Assembly (NCBI RefSeq): GCF_007109405.1
Contig: NZ_VJOY01000001.1
Location: 62,001-126,000 of the forward strand
DNA: 64,000 bases
Reading direction: 5' to 3'
Origin: Pseudomonas mangiferae
GTDB taxonomy: Bacteria > Pseudomonadota > Gammaproteobacteria > Pseudomonadales > Pseudomonadaceae
The translations under genes were made by a program, and so were the position numbers. Numbering within the stretch: position 1 is the first letter of the stretch; every line of letters begins with the position of its first letter. The notes under the pieces are model-generated. The model was given only the letters and a program-made list of their open reading frames with translations. It made no database searches and had not been told where the DNA came from. Below are positions 29,896 to 38,178 of this stretch, piece after piece.

Positions 29896-30873
29896 TCAGT
29901 CGATCAGGCTGAGGTTGTAGCCGTGCACCAGCTGTTCGTAGGCGGAGATTTCCTGGCGCATGCGTTCCTTTATCTGCTCCGGCTCCAGCCAGACCTGGGA
30001 CAGCAGCAGGTGTTTCTGCATCTCCTTGAACTCTGGCGTGGCCTGCATGCCCTTGATCTTTTCGCGCAGGGAGCGGGCCGTGGCCTCGGGCAGGCCGGCG
30101 GGGGCGAACCAGCCGTACCAGCCGGTGACGTCCAGGTCGGTCAGGCCTTCTTCGCGGAAGGTGGGCGTGTCGGGCCAGACTTCCTGGCGCTGGCTGCCGG
30201 TCACTGCGATGGGGCGAAAGCCTTCGCCGCCGAATACGACGTTGTTACCGGCCACCATGATGCTGGCCGCCAGGGTCTGGTTGTGCATGTCCGCCGCCAT
30301 GGACTTCACCGCGCTGTAGGGCTGCGGCATCAGCGCGTAGGCCCTGCTGTGCATCAGCACCAGGGCCGCCACGTGGCCCTGGGAGCCGTACAGCGAATAG
30401 CCGATATCGCGGAAGTCGGGGTTCTTCTCCACCCAGTCCAGGTAGCCGGTAAGGGTGTTGATATGGGCCGGCACCGCCGGGCCCAGGGTCAGCGTGTAGA
30501 TGTAGTCGCCCATCAGTGCCAGGGGCGTGAAGTCTTCCAGCGGGTCGTAGCTCAGCGAGCGGTACATGCTGGGGAACAGCACCATCGAGCTGGACTGGAC
30601 CTGCAGCAGGGTGGCCCCGTCCGCCGGCGACCGCTTCACCTGCTCCGTGGCTTCCAGGGTGTTGCGGTCGGAGATGATGTCCAGCCGATAGTCCATCTCG
30701 AAGCGGTTGGAGAGGATTTCCAGCGCGCGATCCGCCAGCTTGTTGCCGAGGGCGCCCGGGGGAATGCCGAACACCAGACGGCCGGTGGCCGCCTCGGCGT
30801 GCGACAGGGGTGGAAGGGCCGCGCCAAGCGCCAGGGCGCCGGTACGGTACAGAAACGTTCTGCGATCGATCAT
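29896..30873 (-). CDS. TctC/Bug-family periplasmic solute-binding protein, Tat-type signal (copy 2)
   Basis: A 325-residue paralogue of its neighbours. The leader MIDRRTFLYRTGALALGAAL carries the twin arginines at residues 4-5. Conserved blocks are 'GIPPGALGNKLADRALEIL', 'SMVLFPSMYRSLSYDPLEDF' and 'RDIGYSLYGSQGHVAALVL'. The position-specific similarity to copies 1 and 3 shows tandem duplication followed by divergence. It lies 79 bases upstream of copy 1 and 75 bases downstream of copy 3, whose spacer contains a hairpin. Confidence 0.87.
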   Translation of the reverse strand: MIDRRTFLYRTGALALGAALPPLSHAEAATGRLVFGIPPGALGNKLADRALEILSNRFEMDYRLDIISDRNTLEATEQVKRSPADGATLLQVQSSSMVLFPSMYRSLSYDPLEDFTPLALMGDYIYTLTLGPAVPAHINTLTGYLDWVEKNPDFRDIGYSLYGSQGHVAALVLMHSRAYALMPQPYSAVKSMAADMHNQTLAASIMVAGNNVVFGGEGFRPIAVTGSQRQEVWPDTPTFREEGLTDLDVTGWYGWFAPAGLPEATARSLREKIKGMQATPEFKEMQKHLLLSQVWLEPEQIKERMRQEISAYEQLVHGYNLSLID

Positions 30874-30910
30874 GTGGTGTGCCCTCCTTGCTCAGGCGTT
30901 CTTGCGATCA

Positions 30911-30931
30911 CCCACCCACGTGGCGGGTGGG
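30911..30931. repeat. Intergenic hairpin between TctC-like copies 2 and 3
   Basis: Perfect 7-base arms CCCACCC / GGGTGGG enclose a 7-base loop. It lies in the 75-base spacer and is not followed by a T run, so it is more likely an mRNA-stabilising or REP-like element than a terminator. Confidence 0.55.
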
Positions 30932-30948
30932 AGCTGCGTGAATCACGG

Positions 30949-31935
30949 TCATTCCAGCTTGTTCAGGTCGTAGGCGGCCACCAGTTGCCCGTAGCGGGCA
31001 ATTTCCTCGCGGGTGCGCTGGTCGATCTGCTCCGGGGTGAGCACCAGCGGCGTCAGCAGGAACTGTTTCTGCAGGGCGGCGAAGGCCGCGCTGGCCTGCA
31101 GGGCGCCGAGGGCCTGCCGCAGCGCCCCGGTGACGCCGGGCGGCGTGGCGGCCGGTGCGTACCAGGCGAACCAGGCATTGATGTCCATGTCGGCGACGCC
31201 CTGTTCCAGCAGCGTGGGGATGGTCGGCCAGTACGCCAGGCGCTTCGCCGTGGTCACCCCGAGTGAGCGCAGCTTGCCGCTGCTCCACAGCGAGGTGTTG
31301 CCGTTACCGGCGGCGGTGAAGCCCGCCGCCAGGGTGCCGTTCAACAGGTCGTTGATCATCATGGTCGAGCCCCGGTAGGGCTGGGCGCGTACCGTCACGC
31401 CCTTGGCGCGGGCGAGGATCAGGGTGGAGAGGTGGCCCTGGGAGCCGTAGATGGAAAAACCCACGTCGCGGAAGTCGGGGTTGTCCGTCAGCCACTCCAG
31501 ATACTGGGCCAGGGTGGTGATGTGGGCCGGCACCTGGGCGCCGACCGTCAGGGACAGGGCAAATTCACCCAGGGTCGCCAGGGGCGCGAAGTCCTTCAGC
31601 GGGTCGTAGCCCAGGGTGCGGTAGACGTTCGGCAGCAGGCACATGGAGGTGGACTGTGCCTGCAACAGCACCGTGCCGTCCGGCGGTGCGTTCTTCACCC
31701 GTTCGCTGGCCTCGCGGGTGTTGCGCGCGTCGACGTTCTCCAACTGGTAGTCCATACCCAGGCCCGCCAGGATCGGCAGGCAGCCCTGGGCCAGCTGGGT
31801 GCCCATGGCGCCGGACGGGTAGCCGAACAGCAGGCGGCCCTTTTTCGGCGCCGGGCCGTCGGCGCGGGCATGGGGCAGGCCGCTGGCAATGAGCAGCGCG
31901 CCTGCCCCCCTGAGAAAAGCTCTGCGGTCGATCAT
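30949..31935 (-). CDS. TctC/Bug-family periplasmic solute-binding protein, Tat-type signal (copy 3)
   Basis: A 328-residue paralogue. The leader MIDRRAFLRGAGALLIASGL has the twin arginines and ends near 'HARADG'. Typical blocks are 'GYPSGAMGTQLAQGCLPILA', 'STSMCLLPNVYRTLGYDPLK' and 'RDVGFSIYGSQGHLSTLIL'. It starts only 31 bases after the stop of the M50-HlyD gene on the same strand, so the three binding proteins are probably the distal part of the secretion operon. This linkage is inferred from spacing alone. Confidence 0.87.
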   Translation of the reverse strand: MIDRRAFLRGAGALLIASGLPHARADGPAPKKGRLLFGYPSGAMGTQLAQGCLPILAGLGMDYQLENVDARNTREASERVKNAPPDGTVLLQAQSTSMCLLPNVYRTLGYDPLKDFAPLATLGEFALSLTVGAQVPAHITTLAQYLEWLTDNPDFRDVGFSIYGSQGHLSTLILARAKGVTVRAQPYRGSTMMINDLLNGTLAAGFTAAGNGNTSLWSSGKLRSLGVTTAKRLAYWPTIPTLLEQGVADMDINAWFAWYAPAATPPGVTGALRQALGALQASAAFAALQKQFLLTPLVLTPEQIDQRTREEIARYGQLVAAYDLNKLE

Positions 31936-31966
31936 GTTCGGTTACCTGCAGGAAAATGAGCCACGG

Positions 31967-34081
31967 TTACTCCCGCAATTCGGCCACCAGCAATTGCCAG
32001 ATGCGCGTGAGGGTCTGCACGGCCAGGCTCTGGGCGGTGGCCGATAGCTGGATTTCGCCGCGTATCGACTGGGGCAGCCCTTCACCGGGCGGCCCGTCGA
32101 CACGAAAGTTGACCCGGTGCTGGGCCACCACCGGCACCGACTTGCCGTCGTCGTTGGCTTGGGTGGCGATCGGCCCGCTGTAGCGCGAGGCCAAGCTGTC
32201 GGGGGTGATGAATTCGCTGGCGCTGTACTCCACCGCCGTCAGGGCCACCGGGTACCTGGGCAGGCTGGGCTCGTCGGCGAGAAACACGCCCTGGGCGCCC
32301 AGGTCCAGGCGCCCCAAGTCCTTTTCGCTGACGAAGCCGAAGGCGTCGCGCTGCCGCCCGTGCAGCAGGCGGCCCAGGATGGCGTTGGGCCGCACCCACT
32401 GGCCGGTCTGCAGGTTGACCGGCATGTCCACCAGCAGACCGTCGTCCGGCGCCCGCCACTGCAGCATGGCGGCCCGGGCGGCGAGGCCGTCGAGGTCGAC
32501 GCGGGCCTGGGCCAGTTGCTGGCGCAGCACGATGGTCTCGGCGCGATCCTTGGCGTCGCCACCGATGCGGTCGAGCCGCTCGCGGGCGATGGTCAGGTTC
32601 GAGCGGGCCGTGGCCTGCTTGCTTTCCAGCTCCGGGGAGTAGAAGCGCATCAGCAGCTGGCCCTTGCGTACGTAGGTGTCAGGCTGCACCAGGATGTCCT
32701 CGATGCGGGCGTTTTCCGGCGCCTGGATCGGCGTCTCGTACTGCCAGCCGAGCATGGCCGGCACGCTGACGTGGCGGTCCAGGGGCAACAGGAACAGCCC
32801 CAGCAGCGCCAGCAACGACAGTCCCAGGCCCAGCCTGCGCCGGGGCGTGACGCCCTGGCGCAGGGACCAGCCGTGCTGCACGACGCGGACGATGCGCAGG
32901 CCGACGTACTGCCAGAGGGCGTAGCCCAGGAGCAGCACGCCGGCAGTCTTGAACAGGGCGCGGTAGGCGAACCAGGCGATGCTGCAACTGAGGACGATTT
33001 GGTACGCCCAGACCAGGGTGCCGTAAGCCAGGAAGAACGCCGCCCGGCCCCGGGAAACCGGCTCCGGCGGCGCTTCCACCGGGCCGAGCAGCACACGGCC
33101 CAGCAGCCATTGGTTGTAGGCGAGGGCACGCGGTTGCAGGTTCTCCAGCTTCAGCGCGTCGCTGAGGAAGTAGTAGCCGTCGAAGCGCGACAGTGGGTTG
33201 AGGTTGATCAGCAGGCTGGTCAGCCAACTGGTGGTGGCGATCACGAAGGCCACGCTGCGTACCGTGCCTTCCGGGAACACCGCCCAGGCCAGGGTCGCCA
33301 GGCCGGCGACGAAGGTTTCGGCCATGACCCCGCCGGCGGCGATCCACATGCGCTGGCGGCCGTCGTTGAGCCGGGCCACGTCACCCAGTTCGGTGTAGAG
33401 CATGGGGATGCCCATGAAGATCGAGATGCCCATGGCGCCGACCCGGCAGCCGCGGATCACCGCCATATAGGCATGGCCCAGTTCGTGGAGCACTTTCAGG
33501 ACGATTAGGGCGCAGCCGTAGGCGAACAGTCCCTGGACGGAGAAGAAGTCGCTGAAGGTGCCGACGAACTGGTCCCACTGGCGGCTGGTGAGGTACAGGC
33601 CCAGCACGGTGAGGATCGCCCAGGCGGTGACGATCCCGCGGTGGCCGATGGCCCGCATCAGCGGCAGGCAGCGCTCGATCAGCCCGTGGGGGCTCCACAG
33701 GGGCATGCGGAACGCCATCAGCCGGTTGAGCCAGCCCCGCAGTCCGTGGCCGCGCAGGCGCTCGGTCTGCTCCGCCAGCCGCTGGTAGGCCTGGGGGCCG
33801 CCGGCGAGCAGCAGGTGGTGGTTGCCGAGAAAGCGCAGCAGGCCGTCGAGCACGTCTTCGTCGAGGCGGTCCCGGCGTGCGCGCAGGGCCGTCCGGAGGG
33901 CGCCGATGGTGCCGCAGGACCAGAGGGAGAGCAGGGCGACGTCGGCCTCGCCGATCAGGAAGAACCGGTGCTGCAACGGGTCGTACAGGCGCCAGCGGGG
34001 GCTGCCTTCCAGGCTGGCGCCGGCCGGTTCCAGGCGCAGTTCCTGGCGCAGCGGCGGGAGCAGGGCGTCGTCGCGGAGCAT
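31967..34081 (-). CDS. PqqD-like / M50 site-2 protease / HlyD fusion membrane protein
   Basis: A 704-residue polytopic inner-membrane protein. Residues about 10-95 look like a small winged-helix PqqD/RRE-type domain ('RWRLYDPLQHRFFLIGEAD', then 'LLSLWSCGTIGALRTAL'). Residues about 150-420 hold several membrane helices and a complete M50 zinc site: H199-E-L-G-H203 in 'VLHELGHAYMAV' plus N295-P...D301-G302 in 'NLNPLSRFDGYYF'. Residues about 440-700 form a HlyD/biotinyl-lipoyl adaptor ('APENARIEDILVQPDTYVRK') with a helical hairpin rich in Q/R. The start is 2 bases after the preceding HlyD gene's stop. It belongs to the family annotated as putative peptide zinc metalloprotease. Processing or export of the giant protein is inferred from context. 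Confidence 0.85.
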   Translation of the reverse strand: MLRDDALLPPLRQELRLEPAGASLEGSPRWRLYDPLQHRFFLIGEADVALLSLWSCGTIGALRTALRARRDRLDEDVLDGLLRFLGNHHLLLAGGPQAYQRLAEQTERLRGHGLRGWLNRLMAFRMPLWSPHGLIERCLPLMRAIGHRGIVTAWAILTVLGLYLTSRQWDQFVGTFSDFFSVQGLFAYGCALIVLKVLHELGHAYMAVIRGCRVGAMGISIFMGIPMLYTELGDVARLNDGRQRMWIAAGGVMAETFVAGLATLAWAVFPEGTVRSVAFVIATTSWLTSLLINLNPLSRFDGYYFLSDALKLENLQPRALAYNQWLLGRVLLGPVEAPPEPVSRGRAAFFLAYGTLVWAYQIVLSCSIAWFAYRALFKTAGVLLLGYALWQYVGLRIVRVVQHGWSLRQGVTPRRRLGLGLSLLALLGLFLLPLDRHVSVPAMLGWQYETPIQAPENARIEDILVQPDTYVRKGQLLMRFYSPELESKQATARSNLTIARERLDRIGGDAKDRAETIVLRQQLAQARVDLDGLAARAAMLQWRAPDDGLLVDMPVNLQTGQWVRPNAILGRLLHGRQRDAFGFVSEKDLGRLDLGAQGVFLADEPSLPRYPVALTAVEYSASEFITPDSLASRYSGPIATQANDDGKSVPVVAQHRVNFRVDGPPGEGLPQSIRGEIQLSATAQSLAVQTLTRIWQLLVAELRE

Positions 34082-34083
34082 GC

Positions 34084-35460
34084 TCAGATCCCCACGTACT
34101 GGCGCACGACGGCGATGGGCCGGCGCAGCAGCTGGAATGCCAGGGGGGCGTAGTCACCGTAGACCCGCGCGGTGCCCCGCGCGCCGATGCGCGGCGGGGC
34201 GCCGTCCTCGGGCAGGGCGATGACCGTGTAGCTGGTGAGGCCGGCGGACGTGGTGTGGGGGGTGTAGCTGACCGATTGCAGGTGCGCCTTGAGGCCGCCC
34301 AAGGGCGCGCTTTCCAGGTAGATGCTGACCGGGTTGCCCTGGGCCAGCTCGATGGCGTTGCCGGTGGACAGGTCGATGCGGTAGGTGACCCGCGCCGGGT
34401 CGGCTACCTGGAGGATTTCCTCGCCCACCATCACCGAGCGGCCTTCCCAGTCGCGCCGGTCGCTGTACACCGCCAGCCCCTCGATGGGGCTGCGCACCAG
34501 GGTCCGCTGCAGGACCTCCACCGCATAGTCGTAGCTGACCCGGGCGAGGTCGTGCTCGGCCGCGGCGATGGCCATCTCGTGGGCCGCCTCCGGGTCCTTG
34601 AACGCGGCGGCGGAGGTGCGGTTGTCGCGGGCCTCGGCCACTGCCAGCTGTTGCTGGGCGAGGACCATTTCGTTCCGCGGCTGGATGTCCTCGAACTGCA
34701 CCAGGGGCTGGCTGGCCTGGACCGGGGTATTGGGCGCCACCAGCACCCGCTTGATCACCCCGTTGATCGGAGCGGTGAGGATGTAGGGCTGGTCGGCGAT
34801 CACTTCCACCGGGGCCATCACGCTCAGCCGCACCGGCACGAACGCCGCGCCCACCAGCAGCGCCACCGCCACGGCCAGGGTCTTGCGGGTCAGTGGCAGG
34901 CGCTCGTACCAGCGCCGATGGGGCGCGAAGACGCGCCAGGCATGGCCGTAGGTGTCGCCCAGGCGTTTCAGCAGGGCCTGCTCGCGGGGCTCGAACGGGG
35001 CGTTGCGCAGGAACAGCACCCCCGCGCTTACCGCGCCGGGCCGGTCCGACAGCGGCAGCCACAGAGCGTGGCGCAGCGGGAAATCGTCCAGGGCCGTTTG
35101 CTTCGGGTCATGGGCAAGGACCGGCAGCTCGACCGGCCAGAGCGCCCCCAGCCTGGCCGCGCGATCCTGCTCGGCCAGCCAGGCCTGGAGGGCGCGGGCC
35201 AGTGGGGTGTGGCGGTCGGCGACCGGCAGGCCGGAGATCGCCCGCAGCTGGAACGCGCCGCCACGGCGCGAGCGGCGCCAGGCCATGGCCTGGCCATAGG
35301 GCACGAGGTCCCTGACGCTATTCACCAGGTGGAACCACAGGGCCTGTTCCGACGCCTGCTGGCGGACCTCCGCCTCCAGGGCCAGCAGGCGCAGCGCCGC
35401 GGCGCTGGCCTTGTCCGCGTCGCCGGTGGCCGGCGGGGGCAGTTGGACGTTGACGTTCAT
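34084..35460 (-). CDS. GAF-like domain / HlyD-type periplasmic adaptor fusion
   Basis: A 458-residue protein anchored by one membrane segment at about 193-212 ('TLAVAVALLVGAAFVPVRLS'). The cytoplasmic N-terminal half (about 30-175) has a GAF-like pattern: 'LVNSVRDLVPYGQAMAWRR', 'HALWLPLSDRPGAVSAGVLF' and 'FEPREQALLKRLGDTYGHAW'. The periplasmic half is a HlyD adaptor with a split lipoyl domain ('APINGVIKRVLVAPNTPVQA' and 'LVRSPIEGLAVYS') and a beta-barrel part. A sensory input domain on an adaptor is uncommon. It lies 7 bases after the lipoprotein adaptor gene and 2 bases before the M50 gene. Confidence 0.83.
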   Translation of the reverse strand: MNVNVQLPPPATGDADKASAAALRLLALEAEVRQQASEQALWFHLVNSVRDLVPYGQAMAWRRSRRGGAFQLRAISGLPVADRHTPLARALQAWLAEQDRAARLGALWPVELPVLAHDPKQTALDDFPLRHALWLPLSDRPGAVSAGVLFLRNAPFEPREQALLKRLGDTYGHAWRVFAPHRRWYERLPLTRKTLAVAVALLVGAAFVPVRLSVMAPVEVIADQPYILTAPINGVIKRVLVAPNTPVQASQPLVQFEDIQPRNEMVLAQQQLAVAEARDNRTSAAAFKDPEAAHEMAIAAAEHDLARVSYDYAVEVLQRTLVRSPIEGLAVYSDRRDWEGRSVMVGEEILQVADPARVTYRIDLSTGNAIELAQGNPVSIYLESAPLGGLKAHLQSVSYTPHTTSAGLTSYTVIALPEDGAPPRIGARGTARVYGDYAPLAFQLLRRPIAVVRQYVGI

Positions 35461-35467
35461 GGCGCGG

Positions 35468-36436
35468 TCAGGCTCCGGCCCCGCGGAAACTGGCGCTGCC
35501 GCTCATACCGGGGATGGCGCCGCCAGCGGACTTGCCGTTGAAGCGGCCGATGATCTTCACCGTCTTGCTGACCGGATCCACCGCCGGCAGCAGCCGGTCC
35601 ACCACCGCCTCGCTGGCCTTGCCGGTCTCGTCGACCTTGAAGGAGAACGGGGTGCCAGGCTTGAGCCATTGCAGCCACTTGGACGGCACGATCACGTCCA
35701 GTTCCAGGTCGCCGGTGTCGACGATCCGCAGCAGGGGCTGGCTGACGGAGACCGACTCATGGGGATGGGCCATGCGCTCCATGACGCGGCCGGCGAAGGG
35801 CGCGGTGACCTTGCACTGCTTCACCTGGGCACGCAGCGCCTCGGCTTCCGCCTTGGCCTTGTTGAGCTTGGATTGGGAGATCAGTAGGTCGAACTTGCCG
35901 ATGGAGTTGAAGTGCTCCAGTTCCTCGTTGGTCTCGACGGTTTTCTGCTCCACCTGCATGGCCGCCTCGGCCGCGCGCAGGTCGGCCTGGGCGCGTTCGC
36001 AGTCGAAGACCACCAGCAGGTCGCCCTTCTTGAACGACCCACCTTCGGTCACCGGCATCTTCAGCACCTGGGCGGTCATGCCCGCCGACAGGGTGGCCTC
36101 GTGCACGGCGCGCACCACGCCCCGCGCATTGCCCTCGGCCGGGTCGCCAGCGTCCTGCTTGCCCGAGGCCTTGTCCGACGGGGTGGCGACCGCCGGCCCC
36201 TGGTCTTGCGCATTCGCCGTGTCGGTCTCGGCGGCGGTCGCCGAGGGCACCAGTTCGATCGGCGCCCCGTCCTCGCCCAGGGCCGGGGCGTCGCTCGGCG
36301 GATGCACGGACACCTCGGCGCTGGAGGCACCCGGGGTCTTCCCGGGCTCGGGGGACGGGCCGCAGCCCTGCAGCAACGAACCCAGGGCCAGGCTCAGGCA
36401 GACCATGCGATGGAAGGCCAGTGGCGTGTGACTCAT
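35468..36436 (-). CDS. Periplasmic adaptor (HlyD/RND-MFP family) lipoprotein
   Basis: A 322-residue adaptor. The N-terminus has a lipoprotein signal with the lipobox 'LLQGC' at about residues 21-25 ('SLALGSLLQGCGPSPEPG'). A disordered Pro/Asp/Ala-rich spacer (about 27-105) follows, then the lipoyl halves 'AGMTAQVLKMPVTEGGSFKK' and 'VTAPFAGRVMERMAHPHESV' flanking a coiled-coil hairpin, then a beta-barrel domain. Its ATG overlaps the TGA of the TolC gene (ATGA). The lipid anchor suggests tethering at a membrane next to the TolC partner. Confidence 0.87.
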   Translation of the reverse strand: MSHTPLAFHRMVCLSLALGSLLQGCGPSPEPGKTPGASSAEVSVHPPSDAPALGEDGAPIELVPSATAAETDTANAQDQGPAVATPSDKASGKQDAGDPAEGNARGVVRAVHEATLSAGMTAQVLKMPVTEGGSFKKGDLLVVFDCERAQADLRAAEAAMQVEQKTVETNEELEHFNSIGKFDLLISQSKLNKAKAEAEALRAQVKQCKVTAPFAGRVMERMAHPHESVSVSQPLLRIVDTGDLELDVIVPSKWLQWLKPGTPFSFKVDETGKASEAVVDRLLPAVDPVSKTVKIIGRFNGKSAGGAIPGMSGSASFRGAGA

Positions 36437-37983
36437 AGGGATGCGCTCCGGTTTTCAGGCATGGGGGGAAGGCTGTTGGCGCGCTCGCTCCAGTGTTCCT
36501 GCAGCTTGGCGGCGAGGGTGGCGATGGAGGTATCCGGCTGGACGTCGATATCGAAGTTGTCCAGGCCCATGGAGGCGTACAGGTTGGCGTAGGCGTTCTG
36601 CACATCGGCGTAGGCGGAGTCGTAGCGGACCTGGGCCAGGATGGAGTTCATCTCTTCCCGCACCAGGTCCTGCTGGCTCACGGTCTTGGCCTGGAAACCG
36701 CCCCGGGACAGGTTGGCGATGCGTTCCTGGACTTCCTGAGCGTCGCGCACGATGCCCAACTCCTGGGAGAAGCGGATGAAGCGGATACGCGCGATGTGGA
36801 TCTGGGTCATCACCGCCAGGGTCAGGGCCAGCTGGCGCTGCTCGATGACCTTCTCTTCGGCCTGCAGCGCTTCCTTTTCCATGGGGTAGCGGAAGACGTT
36901 CATCAGGTTCCAGCTGATCTGCCCGCTGTAGCTCACCCACTTGTCGTTGTACAGGTAGCTGTTGGAGTCGTAGTTCACCCCCAGCACTGCTCTCAGGCTA
37001 GGCATCGAGCGGATCAGCGCGGCCTTCATCTCGTTCTGGCTGATGCGCTGGCGGTAGGCCCCCTCGCGCAACTCGGAGCGGTAGCGCAGGCCCACCATGA
37101 CCATCTCGTCAGCCGAGCCGGGCAGTTCCGGCACCACGTCGGTACGGTCCGGCAGCACCAGGGAGTAGCGGGCGTCGGGCTTGAGGTTGATCAGCGCCGC
37201 CAACTGGTTCTTCGCCAGGGACAGCTCCCGTTCCAGCTTCTGCACGTCGCCCTGGACCTGCAGCAGGTCGCGCTGGTAGGCGAGTACCACCATGGGTGGC
37301 ACCAGGCGCCGCTTCTCCAGCTCCTGGGTCTGCAGCAGGGCCTTCTGTGCCATGGCCTCCAGGGCGACCAGCTCCTTGTAGGTGCGGTCGGCGCTCACCG
37401 CGCGCCAGTAGGCCGTGCGCACGTCTTCCTGAATCCGGTTGATCACCTTGCGCCGGCGCTCGGCGGCGATGAGTTTCTCGTCCGCCGCCTGCAGGCTGCG
37501 CACATAGGAAAGGCCGAAGTCGAGGACGTCCCAGCTGGCGGTCACGTCGGCATTGGTGCTGTGCCGATCGGTGGAGGTGGAGGGTTCCAGGGACTGGCGT
37601 CCGGACAACAACGAGCGGCTACTGGAGCCGGCCTCGTTGTTACGACCGTTGTAGCCGAAGGACGCGGCGATGGTGGGCAGCATGCCGGTGCTGCTGAGGG
37701 CCAGTTGCTTCTGGCGGAAGTCCTCGTCCATCAGTTCGATCTTCTGGTCGAGGTTGTACTTGAGCGCGCGGGCCATGGCTTCGTACAGGGAGATGGGCCC
37801 TGTGACGGGCTCTTCGGCGGCCATAGTCGCCTCGAGCTTGGCCTTTTGATCCATGGCCTCGCCAACGGCATCGAGCGGTGTCGGCTCGATGGCGCAGCCG
37901 CTCAGGCCGAGACTGCACACCAGGATCAAGAGGGCGGTCGAGCCCGACAGGCAATGTGCGGGAGTACGAGAGTTCTCTTCCAT
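36433..37983 (-). CDS. TolC-family outer-membrane efflux lipoprotein
   Basis: A 516-residue TolC-like channel with a lipobox in 'LVCSLGLSGCAIEP'. Two OEP repeats are seen as long helical stretches ('SYVRSLQAADEKLIAAERRR', 'YWRAVSADRTYKELVALEAM' and 'YAAYADVQNAYANLYAS'-type helices near the end). 'LSRGGFQAKTVSQQDLVREE' is a typical OEP inner-helix segment. The start is set at ATG 37983; an alternative in-frame ATG lies at 38031. It is the first gene of the tight four-gene secretion unit and lies 195 bases downstream of the giant gene. Confidence 0.88.
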   Translation of the reverse strand: MEENSRTPAHCLSGSTALLILVCSLGLSGCAIEPTPLDAVGEAMDQKAKLEATMAAEEPVTGPISLYEAMARALKYNLDQKIELMDEDFRQKQLALSSTGMLPTIAASFGYNGRNNEAGSSSRSLLSGRQSLEPSTSTDRHSTNADVTASWDVLDFGLSYVRSLQAADEKLIAAERRRKVINRIQEDVRTAYWRAVSADRTYKELVALEAMAQKALLQTQELEKRRLVPPMVVLAYQRDLLQVQGDVQKLERELSLAKNQLAALINLKPDARYSLVLPDRTDVVPELPGSADEMVMVGLRYRSELREGAYRQRISQNEMKAALIRSMPSLRAVLGVNYDSNSYLYNDKWVSYSGQISWNLMNVFRYPMEKEALQAEEKVIEQRQLALTLAVMTQIHIARIRFIRFSQELGIVRDAQEVQERIANLSRGGFQAKTVSQQDLVREEMNSILAQVRYDSAYADVQNAYANLYASMGLDNFDIDVQPDTSIATLAAKLQEHWSERANSLPPMPENRSASL

Positions 37984-38132
37984 AAGCTCTTCCACGTGCA
38001 GGTAACGGTCACTTGATCGGGGATCAGTCATTCCCCGCGATCGAAATGGGTCAGGCGTGACGATTACCTCGATGTCCCTGGCATCCCTGGTTGATCACCA
38101 CGCCTAGTCTTAATGTAGTGGCACTTTGGAGG

Positions 38133-38153
38133 ATTGTCCTACGGTCAGACAAT
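38133..38153. promoter_or_regulatory. Dyad in the giant gene/tolC spacer
   Basis: ATTGTC-N9-GACAAT, a symmetric 6-base-arm dyad, lies in the 195-base spacer 150 bases upstream of the TolC start. It resembles a two-component (NarL/LuxR-type) or repressor operator and could control the secretion operon separately from the giant gene. No terminator is seen after the giant gene. Confidence 0.4.
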
Positions 38154-38178
38154 TACTTTTCTAATAGCGCCCGAATCC

